DNA of 64,000 nucleotides from Bacteroidetes bacterium MedPE-SWsnd-G2 (GTDB taxonomy: Bacteria; Bacteroidota; Bacteroidia; Flavobacteriales; Flavobacteriaceae). Of this stretch, positions 53,582 to 62,774 are shown in pieces (the stretch's first letter is position 1; each line of letters opens with the position of its first letter). The notes under the pieces are model-generated. The model was not told the DNA's origin. It saw only the letters and a list, made by a program, of their open reading frames with translations, and ran no database searches. The translations under genes and the position numbers were made by a program. Location of the stretch: contig MPDE01000001.1 in NCBI GenBank assembly GCA_001874335.1, positions 186,001-250,000 on the forward strand. Reading direction: 5' to 3'.

Positions 53582-54859
53582 ATGGGAAAAAAAATAAACT
53601 TCATCATCCTATCTGCATTAGTAATTCTTTGTGTTTTTGCAGCAAGTAATTACCAAGAATTATCATCTGAAATTGATTCTGGAGATACCGCTTGGATGAT
53701 AGTTGCAAGTGCATTTGTATTATTAATGACTCCGGGTTTATCATTTTTCTATGGTGGAATGGTGAGTAAAAAAAATATTATATCTACCATGCTTCAAAGT
53801 TTTATCGCGCTTGGTGTAATCAGTATTCTCTGGGTTGTGGTTGGATTTAGCTTGGCATTTGGTGAAAGTATTGGTGGTATTATTGGTAACCCTTTTACCT
53901 ATTTTGCTTTCAAAAATGTAGGTTCTGAGCCTAACCCCAACTTTTCTTCTACAATTCCGTTTTTACTCTTTGCCCTGTTCCAATTAAAGTTTGCCATTAT
54001 TACTCCAGCCTTAATAACCGGAAGTTTTGCTGGGCGTGTGCGCTTTAGAAGTTACATCTTTTTCATGGTCCTTTTTAGTGTTTTTATCTACAGTCCGTTA
54101 GCCCATATGACTTGGCATCCTGATGGACTTTTTAGAAACTGGGGCATCTTAGATTTTGCAGGCGGTACAGTGGTGCACATGTCTGCCGGATTTGCAGCTC
54201 TAGCAGGTGCAATGTTCTTAGGCAAAAGAAAAGATATTACACACAACCCAACTAATGTGCCTTATGTTATTTTAGGTACAGGATTACTCTGGTTTGGCTG
54301 GTTTGGTTTCAATTCAGGATCGGCTTTAGGCGCCAATGCAGATGCGGTGATTGCATTTGCTAATACAAACATTGCTTCTGCAACCGCCATGATTACCTGG
54401 GTGTTTTATGAACGAATGCTTGGACGAAAAATGTCTGCCGTTGGAGCTTGTATTGGAGCCGTTGTTGGTTTAGTAGCCATCACCCCTGCAGCTGGCTTTG
54501 TAAATATCGGTCAATCTATGTTTATTGGATTTATAGCCTCTATTATTTCGAACTTGGCCATTCATTTAAAAAACAAAACCGAAATTGACGACACTTTAGA
54601 TGTCTTTCCGAGTCATGGTGTTGGTGGGATCATCGGAATGCTTCTTACGGCAGTATTCGCTTCAGAAGTCGGACTAATTTATGGCAAAACCACTACCTTT
54701 TTCTATCACTTACTTGGGTTGTTAATTGTTTCGGTCTTCTGTTTTGGAGGTAGCTATTTACTCTATATGTTTGTTGATAAAATACTAACAATGAGAGTGA
54801 GAGAAGACCAGGAAGAACGAGGACTTGACTTAAGTCAGCATGGAGAAAAATTAGAGTAA
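53582..54859 (+). CDS. amt: Ammonium transporter (Amt/MEP/Rh family)
   Basis: The protein has 425 residues with eleven membrane helices after an N-terminal leader helix. Family signature DFAGGTVVHMSAGFAALAGA near residue 195 includes the first pore histidine, and FPSHGVGGIIGM near 335 the second. The vestibule segment MTPGLSFFYGGMV near residue 58 is intact. It moves ammonium across the inner membrane. No glnK gene follows, which is unusual. Confidence 0.95.
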   Translation: MGKKINFIILSALVILCVFAASNYQELSSEIDSGDTAWMIVASAFVLLMTPGLSFFYGGMVSKKNIISTMLQSFIALGVISILWVVVGFSLAFGESIGGIIGNPFTYFAFKNVGSEPNPNFSSTIPFLLFALFQLKFAIITPALITGSFAGRVRFRSYIFFMVLFSVFIYSPLAHMTWHPDGLFRNWGILDFAGGTVVHMSAGFAALAGAMFLGKRKDITHNPTNVPYVILGTGLLWFGWFGFNSGSALGANADAVIAFANTNIASATAMITWVFYERMLGRKMSAVGACIGAVVGLVAITPAAGFVNIGQSMFIGFIASIISNLAIHLKNKTEIDDTLDVFPSHGVGGIIGMLLTAVFASEVGLIYGKTTTFFYHLLGLLIVSVFCFGGSYLLYMFVDKILTMRVREDQEERGLDLSQHGEKLE

Positions 54860-54925
54860 ATCTATGCTTTCAATTAAAGAGAATTAATGCCAAAACAAAG
54901 TATAATTTCTCATTTCCATTTTATA

Positions 54926-54972
54926 AACCCGAACTTTGTGTTAATTTAACACTCAGATATTCCGATGGTTAT
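54926..54972 (+). repeat. Intergenic repeat element 3 (partial)
   Basis: CCGAACTTTGTGTTAATTT then AACACTCAGATATTCCG; the right half seen in elements 1 and 2 is missing. Confidence 0.5.
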
Positions 54973-55035
54973 ATCTAACTCAATAACTTGTATTAATCAT
55001 TTACCAACCCTTATAGCTCATTATAAAACCACGCT

Positions 55036-55800
55036 ATGAAATTATTTAGAAAAATAAGGCAAAAGCTGATTTTAGACCATAAAAACATACAATACCTAAA
55101 GTATGCTTTTGGAGAAATTTTGTTGGTAGTTATTGGAATTTTGATTGCATTACAGATTAATAATTGGAACCAATCTCTTAAAGATAAAAACGCCTTAAAC
55201 GAATATCTGATAAAAATTAAATCACATACAAAGGAAGATATTGAACAGTTGACCGAGCTAGCAGCAGGACGAAAGCAAATTGCAGACATTTGTAAAAAAG
55301 CACGTAATAGCATCTTAGATAAAACCGAAAAAGAAAACCTTTATTTATTCAAGGCCAGTGGTTTTGCTTTTGCCGACTTCTATTTTAAGCCAAATTCGAG
55401 TGGGTATGAATCATTACAAAGCTCAGAATATTATGGAAAAATAAACAACACTAAACTGGATTCTCTTTTAGCCAAATATCACGGTTTGGTTGATGAAATT
55501 GCTGAAAATGAAAGGAGTTACAACCAATACACAGTGCATCAAGAAAATTATCTTGACACCCAAATTGACAGATCGCTTATATTGGCTTCTGCCTTTATGC
55601 AAAAAGATTCATTAATTACAAAAGCCACCTCTCAGTCTGAGTATGATCAAGCCTTTTTGGAGTATACATCACAGCCAAGTTATAGAAATGTAATTAGCTT
55701 AGCTGCTTGGCAATTTGAAGAAATGATTGGTCAATACCATCAATTAACAGCACTGGGACAGCAAATTATTCAAGAAATAGAAACATTAACCCTAGAGTAA
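55036..55800 (+). CDS. DUF6090 family protein (paralogue F)
   Basis: The protein has 254 residues. Head KLFRKIRQKLILDHKNIQYL, then KYAFGEILLVVIGILIALQI (membrane helix about 20-42) and NNWNQSLKDK. It lacks the CTCGAG promoter cassette of the other copies. Its C-terminus leads, after 9 bases, into the serine hydrolase gene, so the two are likely co-transcribed. Confidence 0.82.
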   Translation: MKLFRKIRQKLILDHKNIQYLKYAFGEILLVVIGILIALQINNWNQSLKDKNALNEYLIKIKSHTKEDIEQLTELAAGRKQIADICKKARNSILDKTEKENLYLFKASGFAFADFYFKPNSSGYESLQSSEYYGKINNTKLDSLLAKYHGLVDEIAENERSYNQYTVHQENYLDTQIDRSLILASAFMQKDSLITKATSQSEYDQAFLEYTSQPSYRNVISLAAWQFEEMIGQYHQLTALGQQIIQEIETLTLE

Positions 55801-55809
55801 AAAACAAAA

Positions 55810-56844
55810 ATGATTAAAAACAAAAAAGCCAAATGGACCGTACGCATTTTGTTGCTGGTTGGAACCTTAATTTCGTTATATTTTGTTCCCTGGCTTTTGG
55901 TAAAGGCTTGGATATTGCCTTTACCAAATAACGTTCAAGCACAATTAGATGAGAGTATTTCACACGGTTTTGACGGTATGATTGTTTATATAGACCAAGG
56001 CGGTAAACCTCCTCAATATTTGGCTTCAGGTTGGCATAATCGGGATACTAAAATCCCTGCAAAGCCAGATGCATTATTTAAGATTGCCAGCATTAGTAAG
56101 CTTTATGATGCTGTGGCTATCACCAAATTGGTAAATGACGGACGGCTTTCACTTGACAAAACCATTACCGACTATTTGCCTGAGCTTAAGGGAAGAATTG
56201 AAAACGCCGACAAAATCACATTGAGGTTAATGATTCAGCATCGCAGCGGTATTCCTAATTTTACAGACGCACCAGGTTTTTGGGAAGCTCCGACGGGCAC
56301 CTTTGAAGAAGGGATGGCATTGATTTTAGACAAGCCTGCCAACTTTAAACCTGGGGAGGACTATGAATATTGTAATACCAATTATCTATTGATTAATAAA
56401 ATAATGGATGATGAACTGGGGTATGGAAATTTTCAATTTATACAGGAAGAAGTTCTAAAACCACTAAACCTTAATCACACCTTTAGTTCGGTAAGCCAAG
56501 TAAATATAGACGATGTCATGAGCGGCTATCATGTGGGGTATCCTCATGATTTAAAAACAAACGATTATGGGATGCATGCCACGGCAGAAGACGTTGGTAC
56601 TTTTCTTAGAGCCTTGAACGATGGATCACTGTTTGAAGAAGGAGAACAAGAAATATATGCTTCTGTATATGAATATGAACATTCTGGATGGGTACCGGGA
56701 TACCAAAGTTTCGCAAAATATTATGAAGATATGGATGCCGTTATAATTGAGTTCTACAGCACCACAGATCCAAAACTATACAATTGGAATTTATCAGAAA
56801 TAATTAATAATAGAATTGCTAAAATAGTTAGAATTAAAAACTAA
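55810..56844 (+). CDS. Serine hydrolase of the beta-lactamase/PBP4-like family
   Basis: The protein has 344 residues with one N-terminal membrane helix (about 10-30). The active site shows S94-I-S-K97 (FKIASISKLYD), the YxN triad as YCNTN near residue 184, and HSGWVPG near 295 in the third motif position. Members are carboxypeptidases, esterases or peptidoglycan hydrolases; true beta-lactam hydrolysis is not implied. It is anchored to face the periplasm. Confidence 0.87.
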   Translation: MIKNKKAKWTVRILLLVGTLISLYFVPWLLVKAWILPLPNNVQAQLDESISHGFDGMIVYIDQGGKPPQYLASGWHNRDTKIPAKPDALFKIASISKLYDAVAITKLVNDGRLSLDKTITDYLPELKGRIENADKITLRLMIQHRSGIPNFTDAPGFWEAPTGTFEEGMALILDKPANFKPGEDYEYCNTNYLLINKIMDDELGYGNFQFIQEEVLKPLNLNHTFSSVSQVNIDDVMSGYHVGYPHDLKTNDYGMHATAEDVGTFLRALNDGSLFEEGEQEIYASVYEYEHSGWVPGYQSFAKYYEDMDAVIIEFYSTTDPKLYNWNLSEIINNRIAKIVRIKN

Positions 56845-56868
56845 CCTCTAAAAGGTATTTATTTAAAT

Positions 56869-56978
56869 GTTATTCCCTATTCTCTAGAAAATCACGTAAA
56901 ACATTGGCAGATAATAACCGCCCAATAAAATATTTGAGATATACTATTGGCGAGATTTTACTTCTACCAATTAAATAA
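56869..56978 (+). pseudogene. DUF6090 remnant
   Basis: The frame read from 56869 gives LFSRKSRKTLADNNRPIKYL, followed by RYTIGEILLLPIK and a stop. This aligns with the conserved head of DUF6090 proteins (FFRKIRQ...KYLxYAIGEIxL) but ends before the membrane helix is complete and has lost its ATG frame. It lies in the noncoding 56845-57162 spacer, which also holds GTGCTAACG at 57048-57056. Confidence 0.78.
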
Positions 56979-57162
56979 CCCCTCCAGTTTAAGAAAAGCT
57001 TCAGAATTGTACAATGTCAACGTCTAAAACTCACCACCTTACAAAACGTGCTAACGATTTTCTATTCGGTTTTTCTTCACTAATTTAGTAGTTGAAACAA
57101 GAATCAAAAGGCCACAGCCTCAATGTAACCAACCACTTACAGCAAATTAAACCTATCAAAAA

Positions 57163-58329
57163 ATGAATCGTATTATCGTTATACTATTAGTTCAACTTAT
57201 AGGTTTTCAAACGCTAGTAGCTCAAGATTTAGACAACTTATCTTTTGGTAGCGATGACACCTTTGAAATCCTCACTTGGAACATAGAAAACTTCCCGAAA
57301 AATGGTGAAACCACCGTAAATTATGTCATCGATATAATTGAAGCTTTAGATGTTGATATATTGGCAATACAAGAAGTAGATAACATTAGCGTCTTTGATC
57401 AAATGATTAGCGATTTGAGCGGATATGATGGCTACCTGGAGTCTGTTTGGTTTGCAGGATTAGCGTACATCTATAAATCAGATACCATTGAGATTAATAG
57501 TCTTTATGAAATATTTACCTCTGCAGAATTTTGGAATTATTTTCCAAGATCCCCCATGGTGATGGATTTAGATTTTATGGGCCAACGCTATATCATAATC
57601 AACAATCACTATAAATGCTGTGGTGACGGTGTTTTAGACCTAGACAATAACACCGATGAAGAAACCAGACGATACTACGCCAATTTTTTATTAAAGGAAT
57701 ATGTAGACACTAATTTTGCCGATGAAAACGTAATTATTTTAGGCGATTTAAATGATAATATTACTGATGATTCTGAACATAATGTGTTTCAAATGATTTT
57801 GGATGATGACAATTATACGTTTGTAGATTATGACATTGCATCCGGAAGCAATACCTATTGGTCTTACCCTTCATGGCCATCACATTTAGATCATATTTTA
57901 ATTAACAACCCCTTATTTGACGAATTCCAGAATCCAGCTTCAGACATTCAAACCATAAAAGTTGACGACTATTTGACCGATGGTTGGTTGGAATATGATG
58001 AGCATATTTCAGACCATAGACCAGTAGCTTTAAAATTAGAAGTCGAAAATAATTTAAGTGCATCAGAACCTAATACCCCTAAGTCTTTATTCATTAATTA
58101 TCCAAACCCGTTTAAGACCGAAACCACAATTAGATTTAATATAACTTCTGAACCTCATCACATTGAAATCTATAATTTGAATGGACAAAAACTTCTAACT
58201 AAACATATTTTGGTAGGACAATCTTCGACCAAACTGAACCTGAAAAACCTATCTCCTGGTATTTATTTTGCCAAATTAGTGTCTCACAATACAATAAAAG
58301 CGACTCAAAAACTTGTAATCATAAAATAA
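57163..58329 (+). CDS. Secreted endonuclease/exonuclease/phosphatase-family protein with T9SS sorting domain
   Basis: The protein has 388 residues. A signal peptide (about 1-20) is followed by the EEP fold: ILTWNIENFP, ILAIQEVDN, IILGDLNDN, HLDHILI and SDHRPVALKL, all metal- or catalysis-related positions. The last 75 residues (FINYPNPFKTETTIRF ... NLSPGIYFAKLV) form a type A T9SS C-terminal sorting domain, so it is secreted across the outer membrane. It may degrade extracellular DNA or another phosphoester. Confidence 0.92.
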   Translation: MNRIIVILLVQLIGFQTLVAQDLDNLSFGSDDTFEILTWNIENFPKNGETTVNYVIDIIEALDVDILAIQEVDNISVFDQMISDLSGYDGYLESVWFAGLAYIYKSDTIEINSLYEIFTSAEFWNYFPRSPMVMDLDFMGQRYIIINNHYKCCGDGVLDLDNNTDEETRRYYANFLLKEYVDTNFADENVIILGDLNDNITDDSEHNVFQMILDDDNYTFVDYDIASGSNTYWSYPSWPSHLDHILINNPLFDEFQNPASDIQTIKVDDYLTDGWLEYDEHISDHRPVALKLEVENNLSASEPNTPKSLFINYPNPFKTETTIRFNITSEPHHIEIYNLNGQKLLTKHILVGQSSTKLNLKNLSPGIYFAKLVSHNTIKATQKLVIIK

Positions 58330-58330
58330 G

Positions 58331-58975
58331 ATGAATGAAGAAATAAGAAAAAAATTTGGTGTCAACGAAAACCAACCTAACGATTGGTTTGAGACCCTCT
58401 ACTCTGAGTCTAATGATTCTGGTAGTGGCGTGCCTTGGGCAAATATGGCACCTCACCCGGTGTTCAAAACATGGATCGATAAAAGTACGGCTCCAGAACC
58501 TGGTAAAACCGCTTTAGTTATTGGTTGTGGTTTAGGCGATGATGCCATTGCACTTGAATCTAAGGGCTATAAAGTCACTGCTTTTGATGTTTCAGAAAGC
58601 GCCGTTGCGCTTTGTAAAAAGCGATTTCCTAAATCGAAAGTAGAATTTGTAACTGCCGATTTGTTAAAAGGCATTTCTTCTTGGCATCAAAAATTTGATC
58701 TGGTTTTAGAAATATTTACAATCCAAGCCTTACCACCTAAATACGAATCTGTCTTAATTAAAAACGTATCAGATTTTGTAGCAGACCAAGGCCAATTAGT
58801 GATGATTACTGAGGTACAAACTCCAAAAAGAGTGTTTGAAAAAGGGCCACCTTGGCTGCTAAACCACGATTACATTCAATCGTTTGAAAGCCATGGATTA
58901 ACTAAAGTTTCAAATACTTCAAGTCTTGATTCCGAAATGGGAGAAGAAATTCACCTTACCGTTTTCAAGAGATAA
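58331..58975 (+). CDS. Class I SAM-dependent methyltransferase (TPMT-like)
   Basis: The protein has 214 residues. Motif I is ALVIGCGLGDDAIALESKGY near residue 60, with AFDVSESAVALCKKRF next as the ribose-binding acidic strand. The layout and length fit the thiopurine/thiol methyltransferase group. Substrate unknown. It begins two bases after the nuclease stop and precedes the cation transporter by 8 bases, suggesting a three-gene operon. Confidence 0.85.
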   Translation: MNEEIRKKFGVNENQPNDWFETLYSESNDSGSGVPWANMAPHPVFKTWIDKSTAPEPGKTALVIGCGLGDDAIALESKGYKVTAFDVSESAVALCKKRFPKSKVEFVTADLLKGISSWHQKFDLVLEIFTIQALPPKYESVLIKNVSDFVADQGQLVMITEVQTPKRVFEKGPPWLLNHDYIQSFESHGLTKVSNTSSLDSEMGEEIHLTVFKR

Positions 58976-58983
58976 GAATTACC

Positions 58984-59778
58984 ATGAACAAAACAATATT
59001 TGAAATCACCAAAATGGACTGCCCTTCTGAGGAAAATCTAATCCGAATGAAGTTGGAAGGTATTTCGAGTATTGCAAATATAGAATTCAATATTCCTAAT
59101 AGAAAACTCATCGTGTTTCATCGTGGGGAAGTAAAACCGATTGAAAATGCGATTTTAGAACTAAATTTAGGAGGCAAGAAATTAACAACAGAGCACAGTA
59201 ATCAAACAGAATTTGAGAAAAATACAACCCAGAAAAAACTACTGTGGACTGTACTTCTCATAAATTTCGTCTTTTTCATAATCGAAATAATTGGCGGAAT
59301 ACTCTCAAAATCTATGGGATTGATTGCCGATAGTTTAGATATGCTTGCCGATAGTTTTGTTTATGGTATAAGTTTGTTTGCTGTTGGCGGTACCCTAAAC
59401 CGAAAAAAAAGCATAGCAAAATTGGCTGGATATTTTCAAATCACGCTTGCAATTATTGGGTTTATCGCAGTACTAAGACGTTTTTTTGGAGATGAGAAAC
59501 TCCCAGATTTTTCTACCATGATTGGTGTTTCAATATTTGCCCTTTTCGCAAATGTGGCCTGCCTATACATTCTACAAAAATCAAAAAGTAAGGAAGAAGC
59601 ACATATGCAAGCCAGTATGATTTTCACCTCCAATGATGTTATCATCAACCTTGGAGTAATTACCGCAGGCCTTTTAGTGAATTGGCTCAACTCAAGTAAA
59701 CCCGATTTAATTATAGGAACAATCGTTTTTATTTTGGTAATTCAAGGTGCTGTTAGGATTTTGAAACTCAGTAAATAA
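58984..59778 (+). CDS. Cation transporter with N-terminal HMA-like domain
   Basis: The protein has 264 residues. Residues 1-70 have the ferredoxin-like HMA fold, but the usual CxxC is reduced to MDCPSEE. Six helices follow (about 82-250), with CDF-type sites GLIADSLDMLADSF and MIFTSNDVIINLGV. There is no C-terminal cytoplasmic domain. It probably exports a metal ion; the change in the HMA motif makes the metal hard to predict. Confidence 0.85.
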   Translation: MNKTIFEITKMDCPSEENLIRMKLEGISSIANIEFNIPNRKLIVFHRGEVKPIENAILELNLGGKKLTTEHSNQTEFEKNTTQKKLLWTVLLINFVFFIIEIIGGILSKSMGLIADSLDMLADSFVYGISLFAVGGTLNRKKSIAKLAGYFQITLAIIGFIAVLRRFFGDEKLPDFSTMIGVSIFALFANVACLYILQKSKSKEEAHMQASMIFTSNDVIINLGVITAGLLVNWLNSSKPDLIIGTIVFILVIQGAVRILKLSK

Positions 59779-59806
59779 AATTGAAGTATTTTTTATAAAT
59801 CAGAAT

Positions 59807-60178
59807 ATGAATAAATTTACAAAATATACGCTGAACGTTTTAGGAGCCTTCTTGTTTGTCTGTGCCTTATTAATTTTTAGACCCGTACCTATCGTTTCAG
59901 AACATAAAGCTATTACAGAAAATGGCATTGTAACTCAAATTTACAGTAACCAAGGCAACGATATTATCTTTATTCTAAAGGGTAACAAAACCCGGTTTTA
60001 CATTAATAGAGGGCTTGAATACGGATTAGAATTAAACGATCTAAAGGAAAAATTAATTGGGAAGTTAGTAGTGGTAAAATACCCAAAATACTGGACACCA
60101 TTAGACTGGAACAATAGCATTAGACACCTGTCTAAAGTTGAGTTTAATAACGAGGTTCTTTTCAATGAGCTCAAATAA
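59807..60178 (+). CDS. Membrane-anchored protein of unknown function
   Basis: The protein has 123 residues. A helix (about 8-27) anchors it, followed by a small strand-rich domain (VTQIYSNQGNDIIFILKGNK, VVKYPKYWTPLDWNNSIRHL). No family recognised. The spacer after it (60179-60455, 277 bases) shows no gene. Confidence 0.6.
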   Translation: MNKFTKYTLNVLGAFLFVCALLIFRPVPIVSEHKAITENGIVTQIYSNQGNDIIFILKGNKTRFYINRGLEYGLELNDLKEKLIGKLVVVKYPKYWTPLDWNNSIRHLSKVEFNNEVLFNELK

Positions 60179-60455
60179 TAAAACAAACTATGACTAAACT
60201 TCCTTGCTTTTAGTCGGCAAACAAGCTGGATAATTAACATGAGATTCAAGTGATTATCAAGCACACATATAAAAATATGACAAGGTCTTAGGTGAACTTC
60301 AATAAAACACTGACTTTTAATAATGTAAGATTTATCTTTTAAAATTACTATAAAAATCTTTCAGTATAACTGGGAATAGATTAATTTCGAGGCTATAAAA
60401 GGACACACACATATATTGAAACTTCAGTTAAAACCAATCTTGGTCTATTAAAAAG

Positions 60456-61130
60456 ATGAACAACACGCTTAAAACCTACATCCTCGGATTCGCCTTCATT
60501 TACTTGATTATAACAAGTATGTTTATTCATCATTTAATTTTTGAAAATGAGATTCCATTAGACAAGGCTATACCAGAATATAAATTAGAAAACCAATTTG
60601 GTGAGCTGAAGTCCATTTCAGATTTCAAAGGACAATATGTTTTGGTTGATTTTTGGTTTTCCGGCTGCAAACCTTGTATTGATGAAATGAAATACTTTCC
60701 TCAATTATTAGAAAAATACAACTCTCAATTGGTAATTTTAAGTCTTAGTATCGATGACAAAGAACTTACAAAAAACCTATTAACCGATAAACCAAAACCC
60801 CTTTCATTTTTACAGAACAACAACCCCAATTGGCAGTTTCAGAATGTTAGTATAATGAGTGGTTATGTGAAAGACCTAAAAATCACCGATTATCCTACCT
60901 ATTTATTATTTGATCAAAACGGAAAATTAATTGGCACTCCAAATAGCGGAATCGCTAAGGTAGAATACCAACTTGGTGGTGTTTTTGACATGGGATTAAC
61001 CCTGAAGGCAAAGAAAGCCCAGTTTATTAAGTTCTTTACTTTAATAATTCCCTATTCCATAGTATTTGGTATAGTCTTTCTTATTCTAAAAGCGTTTAGA
61101 AAATTTAAGCTAAAACAGCGTCATTTATAA
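60456..61130 (+). CDS. TlpA-like thioredoxin-fold protein
   Basis: The protein has 224 residues. An N-terminal helix (about 8-28), a thioredoxin domain (about 38-185) with active-site C71-K-P-C74 (FSGCKPC), and a C-terminal helix (about 190-215). The start GQYVLVDFWFSGCKPCIDEM is typical of TlpA/ResA proteins, which reduce periplasmic disulfides. The second helix is unusual for the group. Confidence 0.85.
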   Translation: MNNTLKTYILGFAFIYLIITSMFIHHLIFENEIPLDKAIPEYKLENQFGELKSISDFKGQYVLVDFWFSGCKPCIDEMKYFPQLLEKYNSQLVILSLSIDDKELTKNLLTDKPKPLSFLQNNNPNWQFQNVSIMSGYVKDLKITDYPTYLLFDQNGKLIGTPNSGIAKVEYQLGGVFDMGLTLKAKKAQFIKFFTLIIPYSIVFGIVFLILKAFRKFKLKQRHL

Positions 61131-61316
61131 TGACTATTTTATACCAAGAATCTTATTAAAGGTTTTTATTTCCCATTGGTAAAACTTACAGAATTTTTGC
61201 TTAAAAGATTTAAAAAAATTACGCATATCAAAAAAGGTGTTTATGTTTAATTATATGACGGAATAATCTTTTGTTTGTTACACCGTTTTATGTTTTAATA
61301 TCTAAATACTCAACTA

Positions 61317-62123
61317 ATTACTAAAAACGCATTTAAAATATTAGGGCACAGCTTCGTAATTATATTTCTCACTATACTTACACAAATAGGTGGTTTGATT
61401 TATTTGCTAACCATAGCTATTACGAGAAACATAAATTATAAGAAACGTAGTAAAAGCTTACTCGTATTTACAACAATTTATCTACTATCCACATTTGTAA
61501 TTGTGCCTCGTATCGCTCCAATTTTTGGTCGTCAAAACATTGAAGACTCGGCCTTGATCAAAGGGCATTCCTTCTTTTACAAACTAACCAACAGAACCTA
61601 TGTAACTCCGCAATTACATAACGTATTAGTACAAGCAGCAAGAGAACTTAATCAAAAGTATAACAATATTCAATTGGTATATCTGGATGCCAATTTCCCT
61701 TTTATAGATAAATTCCCTTTGTTGCCACATTTAAGCCATAATGACGGAAAAAAAATAGACCTCTCATTCGTTTATAAAGAAAATAATCAAATCTCCAATA
61801 AAAAACCATCCCTAAGTGGTTATGGTGTATTCGAATCACCTTCAGAACATGAGTATAAGCAATATGAAATATGTAAGACAAAAGGATATTGGCAATACGA
61901 CTTCCCTAAACACTTGACTTTTGGAACACTCAATCCCCAATTAAATTTCTCTGAGGAAGCTTCAAAACATTTAATTTCAGTTATTTTAAAACAACATGAA
62001 ATTGGTAAAATTTTCATTGAACCACACTTAAAAGCCAGATTGAATTTATCTCATTCAAAACTAAGATTTCATGGTTGTCAAGCGGTTAGACATGACGACC
62101 ATATTCATATTCAATTACGCTAA
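61317..62123 (+). CDS. MepA-like peptidase-type membrane protein with unusual start
   Basis: The frame is open from 61299 with no ATG. I place the start at an ATT (61317), giving xTKNAFKILGHSFVIIFLTI and a helix at about 12-33; a TTG at 61395 would cut into that helix. The C-terminal half has LPHLSHNDGKKIDLSFVY and CQAVRHDDHIHIQ, metal-binding patterns like those of murein endopeptidases of the MepA/M15 group. It may act on the cell wall. Length from the ATT is 268 residues. Confidence 0.62.
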   Translation: MTKNAFKILGHSFVIIFLTILTQIGGLIYLLTIAITRNINYKKRSKSLLVFTTIYLLSTFVIVPRIAPIFGRQNIEDSALIKGHSFFYKLTNRTYVTPQLHNVLVQAARELNQKYNNIQLVYLDANFPFIDKFPLLPHLSHNDGKKIDLSFVYKENNQISNKKPSLSGYGVFESPSEHEYKQYEICKTKGYWQYDFPKHLTFGTLNPQLNFSEEASKHLISVILKQHEIGKIFIEPHLKARLNLSHSKLRFHGCQAVRHDDHIHIQLR

Positions 62124-62216
62124 ACCAATTATTTTTACCCTTATCGTTCTAAAACTCAATCAAAATTATAATTTTACCCTTCATTACAATCAAATCAACT
62201 TCAAAACTAAAGTCAG

Positions 62217-62756
62217 ATGAATTTCACTCAAGCTCAACATGATATGCGAAAATCTTATATTGGTGGTGCCCCAGGAGCATTTGCCTCTGGATTGGTATGG
62301 CTTTCTGCTGGGCTAACCGCTTATTTAGGTAGCGAACACATTAGTGTTCTTGTGTTCTTTTTTGGTGGAATGTTAATTCACCCGCTTGGCATTTTATTTT
62401 CTAAGGCTTTAAAACGCTCAGGAAAACACCAGAAAGACAATCCGTTATCTGTTCTTGCCATGGAAAGTACATTTTTAATATTCATCGGGCTTTTCATTGC
62501 CTTTTTCATGTTGCAGTACGAGAGTAATTGGTTCTATCCCGTAATGGCCTTAATCATTGGTGGACGCTATCTTATGTTCAACTCTTTGTATGGCATGAAA
62601 TTATACTGGCTATTTGGTGTTACATTAATAATAGCAGGCGTAATAGGCATAATTATAAGTCCGCCATTTCAAGTACTTGCCATATCTGGAGGAGTTATTG
62701 AAATACTATTTGCAGCAGTAATTCTAAAGTTAGAATCCGGAAAACACACCGAGTAA
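62217..62756 (+). CDS. DUF7010-like membrane protein
   Basis: The protein has 179 residues with six helices (about 20-38, 42-60, 78-97, 103-118, 125-145, 150-170). The first part HDMRKSYIGGAPGAFASGLV is a conserved block in this family of small inner-membrane proteins. Function unknown. It is followed 18 bases later by the DUF1905 gene. Confidence 0.78.
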   Translation: MNFTQAQHDMRKSYIGGAPGAFASGLVWLSAGLTAYLGSEHISVLVFFFGGMLIHPLGILFSKALKRSGKHQKDNPLSVLAMESTFLIFIGLFIAFFMLQYESNWFYPVMALIIGGRYLMFNSLYGMKLYWLFGVTLIIAGVIGIIISPPFQVLAISGGVIEILFAAVILKLESGKHTE

Positions 62757-62774
62757 CTTACCCATATTATCACT

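Noticed and set aside
55810-56844. Calling the serine hydrolase a beta-lactamase resistance gene
   Set aside because: It has the SxxK/YxN family motifs, but this large family mostly contains peptidases and esterases. Nothing here points to beta-lactam hydrolysis.
41883-57160. A prophage or transposon explaining the accessory array
   Set aside because: No integrase, transposase, phage structural gene, terminal inverted repeat or tRNA-linked attachment site was recognised.
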